A program made the position numbers and the translations under genes. Positions 1 to 7,937 of a stretch of DNA of 64,000 nucleotides are shown here, one piece after another. The stretch is from Nonomuraea solani (GTDB taxonomy: Bacteria; Actinomycetota; Actinomycetes; Streptosporangiales; Streptosporangiaceae), in contig NZ_FNVT01000011.1 in the NCBI RefSeq assembly GCF_900108335.1, positions 268,218 to 332,217 on the forward strand, read 5' to 3'. Every line of letters starts with the position of its first letter. Within the stretch, counting starts at the first letter, position 1. Below the pieces are notes generated by a model. That model worked only from the letters and a program-made list of their open reading frames with translations, was not told where the DNA came from and did not search any database.

Positions 1-1583
1 CGAACCAGGGCGACGTGAGCGTGCCGTGCCAGCCCGGCGTCTGCGACTACTCCCTCAACGTCAAGGGCGGCTGGTACGACGCCGGCGACCACGGCAAGTA
101 CGTCGTCAACGGCGGCATCTCGGTCTTCCAGCTCATGGCCACGTACGAGAGGGACAAGGCCACCTTCAAGGACCGGCAACTGAACATCCCGGAGAGCGGC
201 AACGGCACCCCCGACATCCTCGACGAGGCCCGCTGGGAGCAGGAGTTCCTGCTGAGCATGCAGGTGCCGGACGGCAAGCCGTACGCGGGCATGGCCCACC
301 ACAAGATCCACGACCAGAACTGGACGGGCCTGCCGCTCCTGCCGCACCTGGACCCGCAGCTCCGCGAGCTGCACCCGACCTCCACGGCCGCCACGCTCAA
401 CCTGGCCGCGACGGCGGCGCAGGCGGCCCGGCTGTACGCGCCGTACGACGGGAAGTTCGCCCTCAGGAACCTTGAGGCGGCGCGCAAGGCGTGGACGGCC
501 GCCAAGGCGAACCCGGAGCGCTACGCCGACCCGACCGACGGCACCGGCGGCGGCGCCTACAACGACCCCGACGTCAGCGACGAGTTCTACTGGGCGGCGG
601 CGGAGCTGTACATCACGACGGGCGAGAAGGAGTTCAGGGACTTCGTGCTGACCTCGCCGCACCACACGGGCGACATCTGGCGCGAGCGCGGCTTCGACTG
701 GGGCAACACCGCCCAGCTCGGCCGCCTGGACCTGGCGACCGTGCCCAACGCGCTGCCCGACCGGGCGAGGGTGCGGCAGTCGGTGATCGAGGGCGCCGAG
801 AAGTATCTGGGGATCCAGCGGGCGCACCCGTACGGCCTCTCCTACAACCCGCCGGACTTCGACTGGGGCTCCAACAACCTGGTGCTCAACAACCTGGTCG
901 TGATGGCCACCGCGTACGACCTGACCGGCCAGGAGAAGTACCGGGCCGGCGTACGCGAGGGCATGGACTACATCCTGGGCCGCAACGCGCTCAACCAGTC
1001 GTACGTCACCGGCTACGGCGAGGTGGCCTCGAAGAACCAGCACAGCCGCTGGTACGCCCGCCAGCTCGACCCCGCCCTGCCCAACCCGCCGCGCGGCACC
1101 CTGGCCGGCGGTCCGAACTCCGGTCTCCAGGACCCGCTCGCGCAGCGCCTGCTGCGCGGCTGTAAGCCGCAGTTCTGCTACATCGACCACATCGAGTCGT
1201 GGGCCACGAACGAGCTGACCATCAACTGGAACTCCCCGCTGGCCTGGGTCTCGGCCTTCCTGGCCGACCGGGGCGAGCGGTCGGACTGCCGGGTGCGCTA
1301 CTCGGCGCACGGCGCGGGCTCGTTCGCCGCGCAGGTCGCGATCGAGAACACCGGCAGGCACACCGTCGACGCCTGGGCCCTGCGCTGGTCCTTCCTGGGC
1401 GGCCAGCGGGTCAGGCAGGGCTGGGGCGCGGCGTTGTCGCAGGCCGGCCCGGTGGTGACGGCCAAGGGCCAGGGCCGGATCAAGCCGGGCAGAACCGTGA
1501 CGTTCGGCTTCACCGCCACGAATCCAGGAGGCCCCAACCCGGCGCCCGAAGTGTTCTGGCTGAACGGCGCCCGCTGTAAATAG
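1..1583 (+). CDS. GH9 endoglucanase with C-terminal CBM2 (5' end outside window)
   Basis: Secreted cellulase that hydrolyses beta-1,4-glucan by inversion. The reading frame is open to the left edge, so the N-terminus (signal peptide and probably an Ig/CBM4-like module, as in related CelD-type GH9 enzymes) lies outside. Numbering from the GTG at position 15, the catalytic base motif WYDAGDHGKY is at about residues 20-29 and the proton-donor region SWATNELTINWN at about 395-406. After about residue 425 comes a roughly 100-residue CBM2-like module bounded by Cys residues and ending at the stop, with conserved Trp and FGF motifs. This is a different GH9 architecture from the CBM3c-bearing enzyme at 51478-53979. 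It sits 42 kb from the main cellulase cluster; its promoter, and any CelR site, cannot be seen here. Family call is secure; exact substrate is inferred. Confidence 0.9.
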   Translation, partial: NQGDVSVPCQPGVCDYSLNVKGGWYDAGDHGKYVVNGGISVFQLMATYERDKATFKDRQLNIPESGNGTPDILDEARWEQEFLLSMQVPDGKPYAGMAHHKIHDQNWTGLPLLPHLDPQLRELHPTSTAATLNLAATAAQAARLYAPYDGKFALRNLEAARKAWTAAKANPERYADPTDGTGGGAYNDPDVSDEFYWAAAELYITTGEKEFRDFVLTSPHHTGDIWRERGFDWGNTAQLGRLDLATVPNALPDRARVRQSVIEGAEKYLGIQRAHPYGLSYNPPDFDWGSNNLVLNNLVVMATAYDLTGQEKYRAGVREGMDYILGRNALNQSYVTGYGEVASKNQHSRWYARQLDPALPNPPRGTLAGGPNSGLQDPLAQRLLRGCKPQFCYIDHIESWATNELTINWNSPLAWVSAFLADRGERSDCRVRYSAHGAGSFAAQVAIENTGRHTVDAWALRWSFLGGQRVRQGWGAALSQAGPVVTAKGQGRIKPGRTVTFGFTATNPGGPNPAPEVFWLNGARCK

Positions 1584-1619
1584 GACCCGTTGTAAATGAG
1601 ACACGGCGACCCCTGGGCG

Positions 1620-1649
1620 TTGCGGACGCTTCGTTGAACGGAATACTGT
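1620..1649 (+). promoter_or_regulatory. padR promoter with PadR-type operator
   Basis: TTGCGG (1620-1625), an 18-bp spacer and TACTGT (1644-1649) form a sigma-A-like promoter. The -10 ends 7 bases before the padR ATG at 1657, so the mRNA is probably leaderless. The spacer ends in CTTCGTTGAACGGAA (1629-1643), an imperfect 7-1-7 inverted repeat abutting the -10. The same motif in the same geometry recurs at 2891-2905 before the lipoprotein gene. PadR binding is inferred from position and repetition. Confidence 0.65.
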
Positions 1650-1656
1650 CAACCCC

Positions 1657-1980
1657 ATGCCCAGGGGAACCTCAGAAGTCAGCGAGCCGATGTACTTCGT
1701 GCTCACCGCGCTCCGCGCGGGCCCGCTGCACGGACACGCGATCAGCAAGGCGATCAAGGAGCTGTCGGCCGGCCGGGTCCAGCCGTCGGTCGGCACCCTT
1801 TACGGCATCCTGGAGCGCCTCAACGAGCGGGGCGTGATCGCCGTGGACCGCGAGGAGACGGTCAACGGCCGCAACCGGCGCTACTTCAGGATCACCGACG
1901 AAGGCCAGGCGCTCGTGGAGGCCGAGGCCAGACGGATGCAGGAGGCCGCTTCGCTGGTCCTGCGACCGTCCGGCGCATGA
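1657..1980 (+). CDS. PadR-family transcriptional regulator
   Basis: A 107-residue winged-helix repressor of the short PadR type. The HTH and wing cover about residues 10-85 (LHGHAISKAIKEL, then SVGTLYGILERL and RRYFRITDEG), followed by a short C-terminal helix for dimerisation. PadR proteins usually repress their own operon and adjacent transporters and are released by small molecules. The stop overlaps the next start as ATGA, so the membrane-protein gene is translationally coupled. The start at 1657 is supported by a promoter placed for leaderless transcription. Predicted targets are its own promoter and the promoter at 2882-2911, which drives the efflux-like genes downstream. The ligand is unknown. 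Confidence 0.88.
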   Translation: MPRGTSEVSEPMYFVLTALRAGPLHGHAISKAIKELSAGRVQPSVGTLYGILERLNERGVIAVDREETVNGRNRRYFRITDEGQALVEAEARRMQEAASLVLRPSGA

Positions 1981-2885
1981 CGGCTCTCGATCCGGCGGGT
2001 ATGTCGGCGCTGGAGCGGCGCTACCGCAGGCTGCTGCTGGCCTACCCGCGTCAATACCGCAGCGCGCATGGTGACGAGCTGCTCGACGTCCTGCTGGAGT
2101 CGGCCGGCCCGGGCCGGACGATCCCGGCGTTCAAGGAGGCGTGGGGGCTGCTCCTGGGCGGCGTGCGCAGCCGCATCGTCCACCAGGCGACCGGCAGCGC
2201 CTGGGAGGACGGCCTGCACCTGGGCGTCACGGCCGTGGCGGCGGCGAACCTGGCGGCGCTGCTGCCGTACGCGGGCGCGCTGCCGCTGTGGACCCTGGTC
2301 TCGGCGCTGTCGCTGCTGGCGATCCTGCGCGGATGGGCGCGGGTGGCCTTTCCGCTCACGCTGGTGACCGGGGTGAAGGCGGTCGCGATCTCGGGCGGCT
2401 GGCAGCCGTTCGACGTGACCCTGCTGCCGGTCTCTCCTGGCCCGCTCGCCAACCGGCCGCTGTTCGCGGACACCGACCCTTTCGTGGTGGCGGGGGCGTA
2501 CGCGGTCGTGCTCCTCGGCCTGGCGGTGCTCGCCTCGCTGCGACGGCCGCCGCGCACCAGGTCGTGGTGGTGGTGGGCGGCGGTCGTGGCGGCCTCCTGG
2601 GCCGGGCCGGAGTGGATGGACGACGGGTCTAGATACACGATGAGCCTGAGCAGGCTGGTCGTGGAGGCGGCGGCGTTCGGGCTGGCGGTGGCGTGCGGCT
2701 ATCTGGCGCGCGACCACCGGTGGGCGATGGCCGCATGCGTCTATCTGCCGGTGGGCGGGGGCGATCTGATCGCGCACTCGTTCGAGCTGTCCAGGCAGCA
2801 TCTCGCGTACGCGGGCGTGCTGGTCGTGCTGACCGTGGCCGCCACGTTCGCGCCCTTCCGCCAGCGCCGGCACTGTCTGGATTGA
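1977..2885 (+). CDS. PadR-coupled integral membrane protein
   Basis: A 302-residue protein co-translated with padR through an ATGA overlap. Residues 10-35 carry the motif ERRYRRLLLAYPRQYRSAHG, commonly seen at the N-terminus of membrane proteins encoded next to PadR regulators. About residues 78 to the C-terminus hold roughly six to eight hydrophobic segments rich in Leu, Ala and Val, with short polar loops and no catalytic signature I recognise. The arrangement resembles PadR/HAAS-type membrane sensor pairs in Actinobacteria. A role in sensing or in modulating PadR at the membrane is inference only. Its TGA stop lies inside the -35 hexamer of the next promoter. Confidence 0.7.
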   Translation: MTALDPAGMSALERRYRRLLLAYPRQYRSAHGDELLDVLLESAGPGRTIPAFKEAWGLLLGGVRSRIVHQATGSAWEDGLHLGVTAVAAANLAALLPYAGALPLWTLVSALSLLAILRGWARVAFPLTLVTGVKAVAISGGWQPFDVTLLPVSPGPLANRPLFADTDPFVVAGAYAVVLLGLAVLASLRRPPRTRSWWWWAAVVAASWAGPEWMDDGSRYTMSLSRLVVEAAAFGLAVACGYLARDHRWAMAACVYLPVGGGDLIAHSFELSRQHLAYAGVLVVLTVAATFAPFRQRRHCLD

Positions 2886-2911
2886 CCATGCTCCGTTGAA
2901 CGGAGTATGGT
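2882..2911 (+). promoter_or_regulatory. Leaderless promoter with perfect PadR-type operator
   Basis: TTGACC (2882-2887), an 18-bp spacer and TATGGT (2906-2911). The spacer ends in CTCCGTTGAACGGAG (2891-2905), a perfect 7-1-7 palindrome abutting the -10. The -10 lies 7 bases before the ATG at 2919. Geometry and core sequence match the padR promoter exactly, so one regulator probably binds both sites. Confidence 0.7.
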
Positions 2912-2918
2912 CTTCGTC

Positions 2919-3809
2919 ATGCCCAAGCGATCCCACCTGGCCCTGGCCGTGGCGTTCTCGGCGGCCGTCCTCGGCGGCTGCGGGGGCGCCGCCGAGAGCG
3001 CCCAGCCCGCGCCGAGCAAGCCGGCCGCCGTCGACAACAAGCACCGGCTCGAAACGGCCAAGGCCGACTGCATGAAGCAGAAGGGCTTCAAGTACATCCC
3101 GTACGTGCGGCCCGAGAAGCAGGAGTCCGACGAGGAGCGCAAGCGCGCCTCCGGCGATTACCAGGCGATGCGCAAATATCGCGCGAAATACGGATATGGG
3201 GTTTTCGCGATGCACGTCTACCCCAAGGAGATGAAGAATCCGGCGGTCGAGCCCGAGCCCGATCCCAACATGAAGGTGCAGTCCCAGCTCTCCGCGGCGC
3301 AGGCGCAGTCCTACCGTAAGGCGGCCGACGGCTGCATGATCGCCGCCGCCAAGCAGGTCCTCGGCCTGGAGCTGAAGTCGTTCGACGACTACTTCGCCCA
3401 GATGAACGTGGCCAGTGAGCGGGCCGCCGACGAGCAGCTCAACAGCGACCCCGGCCTCGTGGAGTCGGCCGGCGCCATGGCCACGTGCCTGAAGGGCAAG
3501 GGCTACTCGATCACCGACACCAAGCCGACGGCCATGGCCGAGCGCGGGCAGCGCGTGTTCCTCACCCAGGAGGACAAGATAGGCCGCGAGCAGAGCCCCG
3601 ACGTGCCGGACGTCGCGCCTCCGAGGAAGGAGGGTGAGATCCCCATGATGTACCAGCCGACTCTCACCCCCGAGGAGGCCAGGCCCCACCTGAACAAGGA
3701 GATCAAGGCGGCACTCGACGACCTGGAGTGCGGCAAGGACTTCTACCCGGCCTACGAGCCGCGCTCGAAGACGATCGAGCGGCAGGTCAGCGGCCGATTC
3801 GGCATGTGA
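2919..3809 (+). CDS. Secreted lipoprotein of unknown function
   Basis: A 296-residue protein with a lipoprotein signal: basic MPKR, a hydrophobic stretch, and lipobox LGGC with Cys21. The rest is hydrophilic and Lys/Glu/Pro-rich and contains three further conserved-looking Cys (in DCMKQKGF, GCMIAAAK and ATCLKGKGY) plus one near the C-terminus (ECGKDF), which may form disulfides outside the membrane. The DCMKQKGF-type repeat motif is common in actinobacterial putative lipoproteins found beside MacB-like systems. I chose the ATG at 2919 over the one at 2907 because the promoter places the transcript start there. It probably forms an operon with the three export genes that follow, so an accessory role in export or envelope-stress sensing is inferred. 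Confidence 0.75.
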   Translation: MPKRSHLALAVAFSAAVLGGCGGAAESAQPAPSKPAAVDNKHRLETAKADCMKQKGFKYIPYVRPEKQESDEERKRASGDYQAMRKYRAKYGYGVFAMHVYPKEMKNPAVEPEPDPNMKVQSQLSAAQAQSYRKAADGCMIAAAKQVLGLELKSFDDYFAQMNVASERAADEQLNSDPGLVESAGAMATCLKGKGYSITDTKPTAMAERGQRVFLTQEDKIGREQSPDVPDVAPPRKEGEIPMMYQPTLTPEEARPHLNKEIKAALDDLECGKDFYPAYEPRSKTIERQVSGRFGM

Positions 3810-3816
3810 CGTCCGC

Positions 3817-5553
3817 ATGAGATCGCCACGCGGAACACTCGCCGGCGTGCTGACCGGCGTCGTGCTCGTCGCGGGGGCGGGCTGGGCCGTGAGCACCCGC
3901 CTGCGCTCCCCCGCCGACGAGGCCGCCCGCCGCGCCGCGCCCGCCGCCTCGCTCGTCACCGCAGCCGTCGAGCGCCGCCGGCTCGTCAGCACCGTCGTGC
4001 TCAGCGGCACGCTCGAATACGGCTCCCCCTTGCCGATCGGCCTGGCCGGGGTGGTCGGCGGCACGGCCGAGCTGCAGCGCGCCACCCGGGCGCCCCATCA
4101 GGGGAAACTCCGGGAGGGCGCCGTGCTGATGGAGGTCAACGGCCGGCCGGTGTTCGCGCTGCGCGGCCGGGTGCCGATGCACCGCACGATCGCGCCGGGC
4201 GGCAGGGGCGACGACGTCGAGCAGTTGCAGCGGGCGCTGCGCAGGCTGGGATATTCCGCGCCGTCCACCGGCGTGTTCGACCGGGCCACGATCGCCGCGG
4301 TCACCAAGTTCTATGCCAAGAAGGGTTACCAGGCGCAGCAGCCCACGCTGACCGATCGGCAGACGTACGACACGCTGCGCAAGAGCGTGCAGACGGCCGA
4401 GGAGACCCTCGCGACCGAGAAGCGCACCCTCGACCAGGGGCGCGACGTGCTGCCGCTCAAGGTCAGGCTGACCAACGCGAAGGCCGACCTGGCGGCGGCG
4501 CGCGCCGCGCTGAAGGAGGCGGAGTCGCGGCGGCTCACGCCCGCCGACGAGGCCGAGCTGGCGGCGGCCGACACGGCCGTGCGCGCGGCTGAGGAGCGGC
4601 TGCTGGAGGCCGAGCAGGCGCTCGACGCGGCCAGGAACCCGCCGGCGCAGGCCCCCACGGGCGACCCGACGGGCACCCCCGCCCCTTCGGCGCCCACGCC
4701 CGAAGCGACCGCCGGCACGCGGCTGCTCGAACTGAGGGTCGACAACGCCCGGGCCGGCCTGTCGGCCGCCAGGCAGGCCCGGGACCTGGCCCTGGAGGAG
4801 GCCGGCGAGGCCAGGAAGAGCAGGCTCGAAGAGCTGCGCAAGGCCGTGCGGACCGCCAAGGAGGCGGTGGTCACCGCCCAGCAGGCGCTGCGTCAGGCCA
4901 GGCGGCTCTCCCCGACGCGGCTGAAGGTGGCGGGCGCCGGGAAGGACGTGGCGGCGGCCAAGGGCCTGCTGGCCGAATACGCCCGTACGTACGGGGTCTC
5001 CGTGCCGCCCGGCGAGATCGTGTTCCTGCCGAAGCTGCCCGCCCGCGTCCAGAAGGTCTCGGTGAAGCCGGGGCAGCGCGTCGAGGACGAGGTCGCCACC
5101 GTGACCAGCTCGTCGTTCATGGTCACCGGATCGGTGGAGGCGGCGGAGTCCGAGCTCCTGCGCACGGGCATGGACGCGACCATCGAGCTGGACACGGGCC
5201 GGTCCCATCCGGCCACGCTCACCGCGATCGGCGACAAGGCCAGGATGCCCGGCGCCGAGCAGCCCGCCGATGGGGCGCAGCCGGTCCTGCTCACGCCGTC
5301 CTCGGCGAAAGGGCTGCGGGCGGGCGTCGCGGTGACGGCGCGGGTGACGGTCGGCGCGACCGAGGAGCCGGTGCTGGTGGTGCCGGTGACCGCGGTGATC
5401 ACCTCGGCGGACGGCAGGGCGCGGGTGCGGGTCGAGTACGCGACGGACAAGACCAAGGACGTCGAGGTGCGCACGGGCCTGACCGCCGACGGCAACGTCG
5501 AGGTCACCGGCGCGCTCAAGGAGGGCGAGCGGGTGGTGGTCAGCGGTGCCTAG
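3817..5553 (+). CDS. Membrane-fusion (HlyD/MacA-like) protein with peptidoglycan-binding domain
   Basis: A 578-residue periplasmic adaptor-type subunit. A signal anchor spans about residues 8-27. A peptidoglycan_binding_1 domain lies at about 127-170 (DDVEQLQRALRRLGY, then STGVFDRATIAAVTKFY). A long alpha-helical coiled-coil hairpin rich in Ala/Glu/Arg spans about 185-370, interrupted by a Pro/Thr-rich linker near 275-300. Beta-barrel and membrane-proximal domains fill about 385-578 (VLVVPVTAVI, then VEVRTGL and LKEGERVVVSGA). This layout is typical of Gram-positive adaptors that work with MacB-like ABC transporters. It starts 7 bases after the lipoprotein stop and overlaps the ATPase gene by 8 bases, so the subunits are translationally coupled. 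The exported substrate is unknown. Confidence 0.87.
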   Translation: MRSPRGTLAGVLTGVVLVAGAGWAVSTRLRSPADEAARRAAPAASLVTAAVERRRLVSTVVLSGTLEYGSPLPIGLAGVVGGTAELQRATRAPHQGKLREGAVLMEVNGRPVFALRGRVPMHRTIAPGGRGDDVEQLQRALRRLGYSAPSTGVFDRATIAAVTKFYAKKGYQAQQPTLTDRQTYDTLRKSVQTAEETLATEKRTLDQGRDVLPLKVRLTNAKADLAAARAALKEAESRRLTPADEAELAAADTAVRAAEERLLEAEQALDAARNPPAQAPTGDPTGTPAPSAPTPEATAGTRLLELRVDNARAGLSAARQARDLALEEAGEARKSRLEELRKAVRTAKEAVVTAQQALRQARRLSPTRLKVAGAGKDVAAAKGLLAEYARTYGVSVPPGEIVFLPKLPARVQKVSVKPGQRVEDEVATVTSSSFMVTGSVEAAESELLRTGMDATIELDTGRSHPATLTAIGDKARMPGAEQPADGAQPVLLTPSSAKGLRAGVAVTARVTVGATEEPVLVVPVTAVITSADGRARVRVEYATDKTKDVEVRTGLTADGNVEVTGALKEGERVVVSGA

Positions 5554-6241
5554 GCTGACCTTGGTGCCGCCCCAACCGGTCATCGAGCTGACCGAGGTCC
5601 GCAGGGAGTTTCCCGCGCAGCCGCCGGTCCGCGCGCTCGACGACGTCACGCTCCGGGTGGAGCCGGGCGACTACCTGGCGATCGTGGGCCCGTCGGGCTC
5701 CGGCAAATCGACCTTGCTCAACGTGCTGGGCCTGCTCGACCGACCCGATTCCGGCACCTACCGCCTCGACGGCACCGAGACCACTACGCTGCCGGACAAA
5801 GCCAGAACCCGGCTGCGCGGCGACCGGATCGGCTTCGTCTTCCAGTCCTTCCACCTGCTCTCCCACCGCAGCGTGGTGGAGAACGTCATGCTCGCCGAGA
5901 TCTATGGCGGGCAGGGACGTAAGGGCAGGCGGGAGCGGGCCCTGGCGGCGCTGGGGCGCGTCGGTCTCGGCCACCGGGTCGGGTTCTCACCCGACCGGTT
6001 GTCGGGGGGCGAGCGCCAGCGTACGGCCATCGCCAGGGCCCTCATGGGCGGCCCGGCCCTGCTGCTCTGCGACGAGCCCACGGGCAACCTCGACAGCCGC
6101 AACACCGAGGCGGTGCTCGACCTGTTCGACGAGCTGCGCGAGCAGGGGCTGACGATCGTGGTCATCACGCACGAGCGGGAGGTCAGCGCGCGGGCCGGGC
6201 GCCGGGTCCGGATCACCGACGGCCTGCTGGTGGAGGAGTGA
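5546..6241 (+). CDS. MacB/LolD-type ABC transporter ATPase
   Basis: A 231-residue nucleotide-binding subunit. Walker A GPSGSGKST lies near residues 48-56, the Q-loop in FVFQSFHLL, the signature LSGGERQR near 152-159, Walker B LLLCDEPTG near 172-180, and the H-loop in ITHE near 208. The SFHLL and GNLDS context is characteristic of the MacB/LolD/FtsE group, which powers mechanotransmission rather than classic transport. It starts with GTG, overlaps the adaptor gene by 8 bases, and its TGA stop overlaps a following ATG as TGATG. The same TGATG junction is duplicated just downstream before the permease. It forms a complex with the permease at 6270-7448. Confidence 0.93.
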   Translation: MPRLTLVPPQPVIELTEVRREFPAQPPVRALDDVTLRVEPGDYLAIVGPSGSGKSTLLNVLGLLDRPDSGTYRLDGTETTTLPDKARTRLRGDRIGFVFQSFHLLSHRSVVENVMLAEIYGGQGRKGRRERALAALGRVGLGHRVGFSPDRLSGGERQRTAIARALMGGPALLLCDEPTGNLDSRNTEAVLDLFDELREQGLTIVVITHEREVSARAGRRVRITDGLLVEE

Positions 6242-6276
6242 TGCACGCACACGGACCGATGGAGGAGTGATGCACG
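6231..6276 (+). repeat. 17-bp direct repeat duplicating a stop/start junction
   Basis: TGGAGGAGTGATGCACG occurs at 6231-6247 and again at 6260-6276 with a 29-bp period. Each copy holds a Shine-Dalgarno-like GGAGG and a TGATG stop/start overlap. The first copy joins the ATPase stop to an ATG at 6241. That ATG opens a nine-codon mini-ORF (MHAHGPMEE, 6241-6270) whose own TGA overlaps the permease ATG at 6270. The result looks like a two-step translational relay created by tandem duplication. Confidence 0.75.
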
Positions 6277-7448
6277 TACGCGACCTGGTCGGCGAGTCCG
6301 TCGCCGGCATGCTCGCCAGACCCGTCCGGTCGGCGCTGACCACGCTCGGGACCGTCCTCGGCATCACCACGCTGGTCGTCACGCTCGGCGTGGCCGCCAC
6401 CGCGGGCAACCAGATCGTCGGCCGCTTCGACGCGCTGGTGGCCACGGCCATCACCGTCGAGGTGCCGGAGAGCGACGGCGAGCCGATGGTGGAGTGGGAC
6501 GCGGTCGAGCGGCTGACCAGGCTGCGCGGCGTCGAGTCCGCCGCCGCGGTGGCCGAGAGCAAGGACAGCGCCAACCTGTCCGTACGCTCCAACGACCTCG
6601 TCGACCCGGCCAGGGTGACCCTGCGGAACCTGAGCGTCCTGGCCGCGACGACCGGGCTGCCCGAGGCGGCGCGGGGCCGGATGACGCAGGGCAGATTCTA
6701 CGACACCGGGCACATCCGGCGGGGCGACCGGGTGGCGGTGATCGGCGACCAGGCGGCCAGGATGCTGGGCGTCACCCAGCTCGACCGGGCACCGGCGATC
6801 TTCATCGGCGAGCACGCGTACACGGTCATCGGCATCCTCGGTGACCTGCGCCGCGAGCGAAACCTGAGCAGCGCCGTGTTCGTGCCGCCCACCACGGCCG
6901 CCAGGTTCGGGCTGCGCGACGTCACCAGGGTGCTGGTCAACACCAGCCTCGGCGCCGCCGGCCTGATCGCGGGCCAGGCCCCGGCGGCGCTCAGCCCGGC
7001 CAACGCCGACGTGCTGCAGGTCGTCGCGCCGCCCAGCCCCACCAGGGCGCGCGACCAGGCGCAAAACGACGTCGACGCGCTGTTCCTGATCCTCGGCCTG
7101 GTCTCGCTCGTCGTCGGGGCGGTCGGCATCGCCAACGTCACCCTCGTCACCGTGATGGAGCGGGTGCCCGAGATCGGCCTGCGGCGCTCGCTCGGCGCGG
7201 CCAGGCGGCACATCGCCGCCCAGTTCCTGCTGGAGTCGACGCTGATCGGGCTCACCGGCGGCGTGATCGGCGCCGGCCTGGGCCTGGTCATCATCGTCGC
7301 CGTCTCGGCCGCCAAGCAGTGGACGCCGCTGCTCGACGGGTGGCTGGCGGCCGCCGCGCCCGTCGCGGGCGCCGTCGTGGGGCTGCTGGCCGGGCTCTAT
7401 CCGGCGCTGCGCGCGGCCAGGATGGAACCCGTGGACGCACTCAGGTGA
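6270..7448 (+). CDS. MacB-like ABC transporter permease (FtsX domain)
   Basis: A 392-residue membrane subunit. An N-terminal transmembrane helix lies near residues 20-42, a periplasmic MacB_PCD-type domain at about 45-260, and a C-terminal FtsX domain with three helices in about 270-385 (LILGLVSLVVGAVGIANV, then ESTLIGLTGGVIGAGLGLVI). EIGLRRSLGA marks the coupling region typical of MacB permeases, and the ending RMEPVDALR is also family-typical. The ATG at 6270 is preferred to the GTG at 6267 because GGAGG at 6261-6265 then has proper spacing. Its start overlaps the stop of the mini-ORF described at 6231-6276. It should work with the ATPase and adaptor above. Confidence 0.9.
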   Translation: MHVRDLVGESVAGMLARPVRSALTTLGTVLGITTLVVTLGVAATAGNQIVGRFDALVATAITVEVPESDGEPMVEWDAVERLTRLRGVESAAAVAESKDSANLSVRSNDLVDPARVTLRNLSVLAATTGLPEAARGRMTQGRFYDTGHIRRGDRVAVIGDQAARMLGVTQLDRAPAIFIGEHAYTVIGILGDLRRERNLSSAVFVPPTTAARFGLRDVTRVLVNTSLGAAGLIAGQAPAALSPANADVLQVVAPPSPTRARDQAQNDVDALFLILGLVSLVVGAVGIANVTLVTVMERVPEIGLRRSLGAARRHIAAQFLLESTLIGLTGGVIGAGLGLVIIVAVSAAKQWTPLLDGWLAAAAPVAGAVVGLLAGLYPALRAARMEPVDALR

Positions 7449-7479
7449 GCCGATCCGGGCTCCGATACGTCCAAGAGTC

Positions 7480-7899
7480 ATGAGGATCTGGCGAATCGTG
7501 CTCCTTCCGGTGCTCCTCCTGGCACTGAGCACGTCCATGGCCCCGGCGCAGGCGGAGATGGCACCGAAGCGGGTGCTGGTCGAGCTGCGCGAACAGGGCG
7601 GTTTCGCGGGGCTGAACAACCGCGTGGTCGTGTACGGCAGCGGCTGCGTCCGGCTCAGCCGGCGCACCGGGCCGACCATCGACAAGTGCCTGACCGCGAA
7701 GGAGGAGCGCAAACTGCGCGGCTACCTGCGGCACCTGAAGATGGGCCGCAGCGAGCGGCCACCGCAGGGAGCCGACTTCATCAAGTACACACTGACCTAC
7801 GACAAGCGGCGCGTCAGCCGCTACCAGCTCCCCGCCACCTGGCAGCCGCTGGTCCGGCACCTGGAGAAGATCATGGAGAAGTACTGGGCTCCGGACTGA
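7480..7899 (+). CDS. Small secreted protein, unknown function
   Basis: A 139-residue protein with a clear Sec signal peptide (MRIWRIVLLPVLLLALSTSM, then APAQA with cleavage near residue 25). The mature part is about 114 residues, strongly basic, with one pair of Cys (SGCVRLS and DKCLTAKE) that could form a disulfide. It contains RYLRHLKMG-like amphipathic helices and no enzymatic motif I recognise. It resembles small actinobacterial proteins that bind or inhibit other secreted proteins, but that is only a general impression. It follows the permease by 31 bases, so it may be the last gene of the PadR operon. A strong promoter for the next gene begins at its stop codon. Confidence 0.6.
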   Translation: MRIWRIVLLPVLLLALSTSMAPAQAEMAPKRVLVELREQGGFAGLNNRVVVYGSGCVRLSRRTGPTIDKCLTAKEERKLRGYLRHLKMGRSERPPQGADFIKYTLTYDKRRVSRYQLPATWQPLVRHLEKIMEKYWAPD

Positions 7900-7937
7900 T
7901 TGACCCGGAGGACGCGACCGAACTACCTTCGGTCGCG
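7900..7937 (+). promoter_or_regulatory. Promoter with perfect 10-bp inverted repeat over -10 and start codon
   Basis: TTGACC (7900-7905), an 18-bp spacer and TACCTT (7924-7929) are followed by a GTG at 7937, indicating a leaderless mRNA. CGCGACCGAA (7913-7922) and TTCGGTCGCG (7928-7937) are perfect inverted arms separated by 5 bp. They cover the -10 and the first base of the start codon, an ideal place for an autoregulator to block RNA polymerase. No regulator gene lies next to it. Confidence 0.6.

Noticed and set aside
1881..4085. Long minus-strand frame (734 codons) opposite padR and its operon
   Set aside because: Arg/Gly/His-rich shadow of real plus-strand genes; no ribosome site and no family features.
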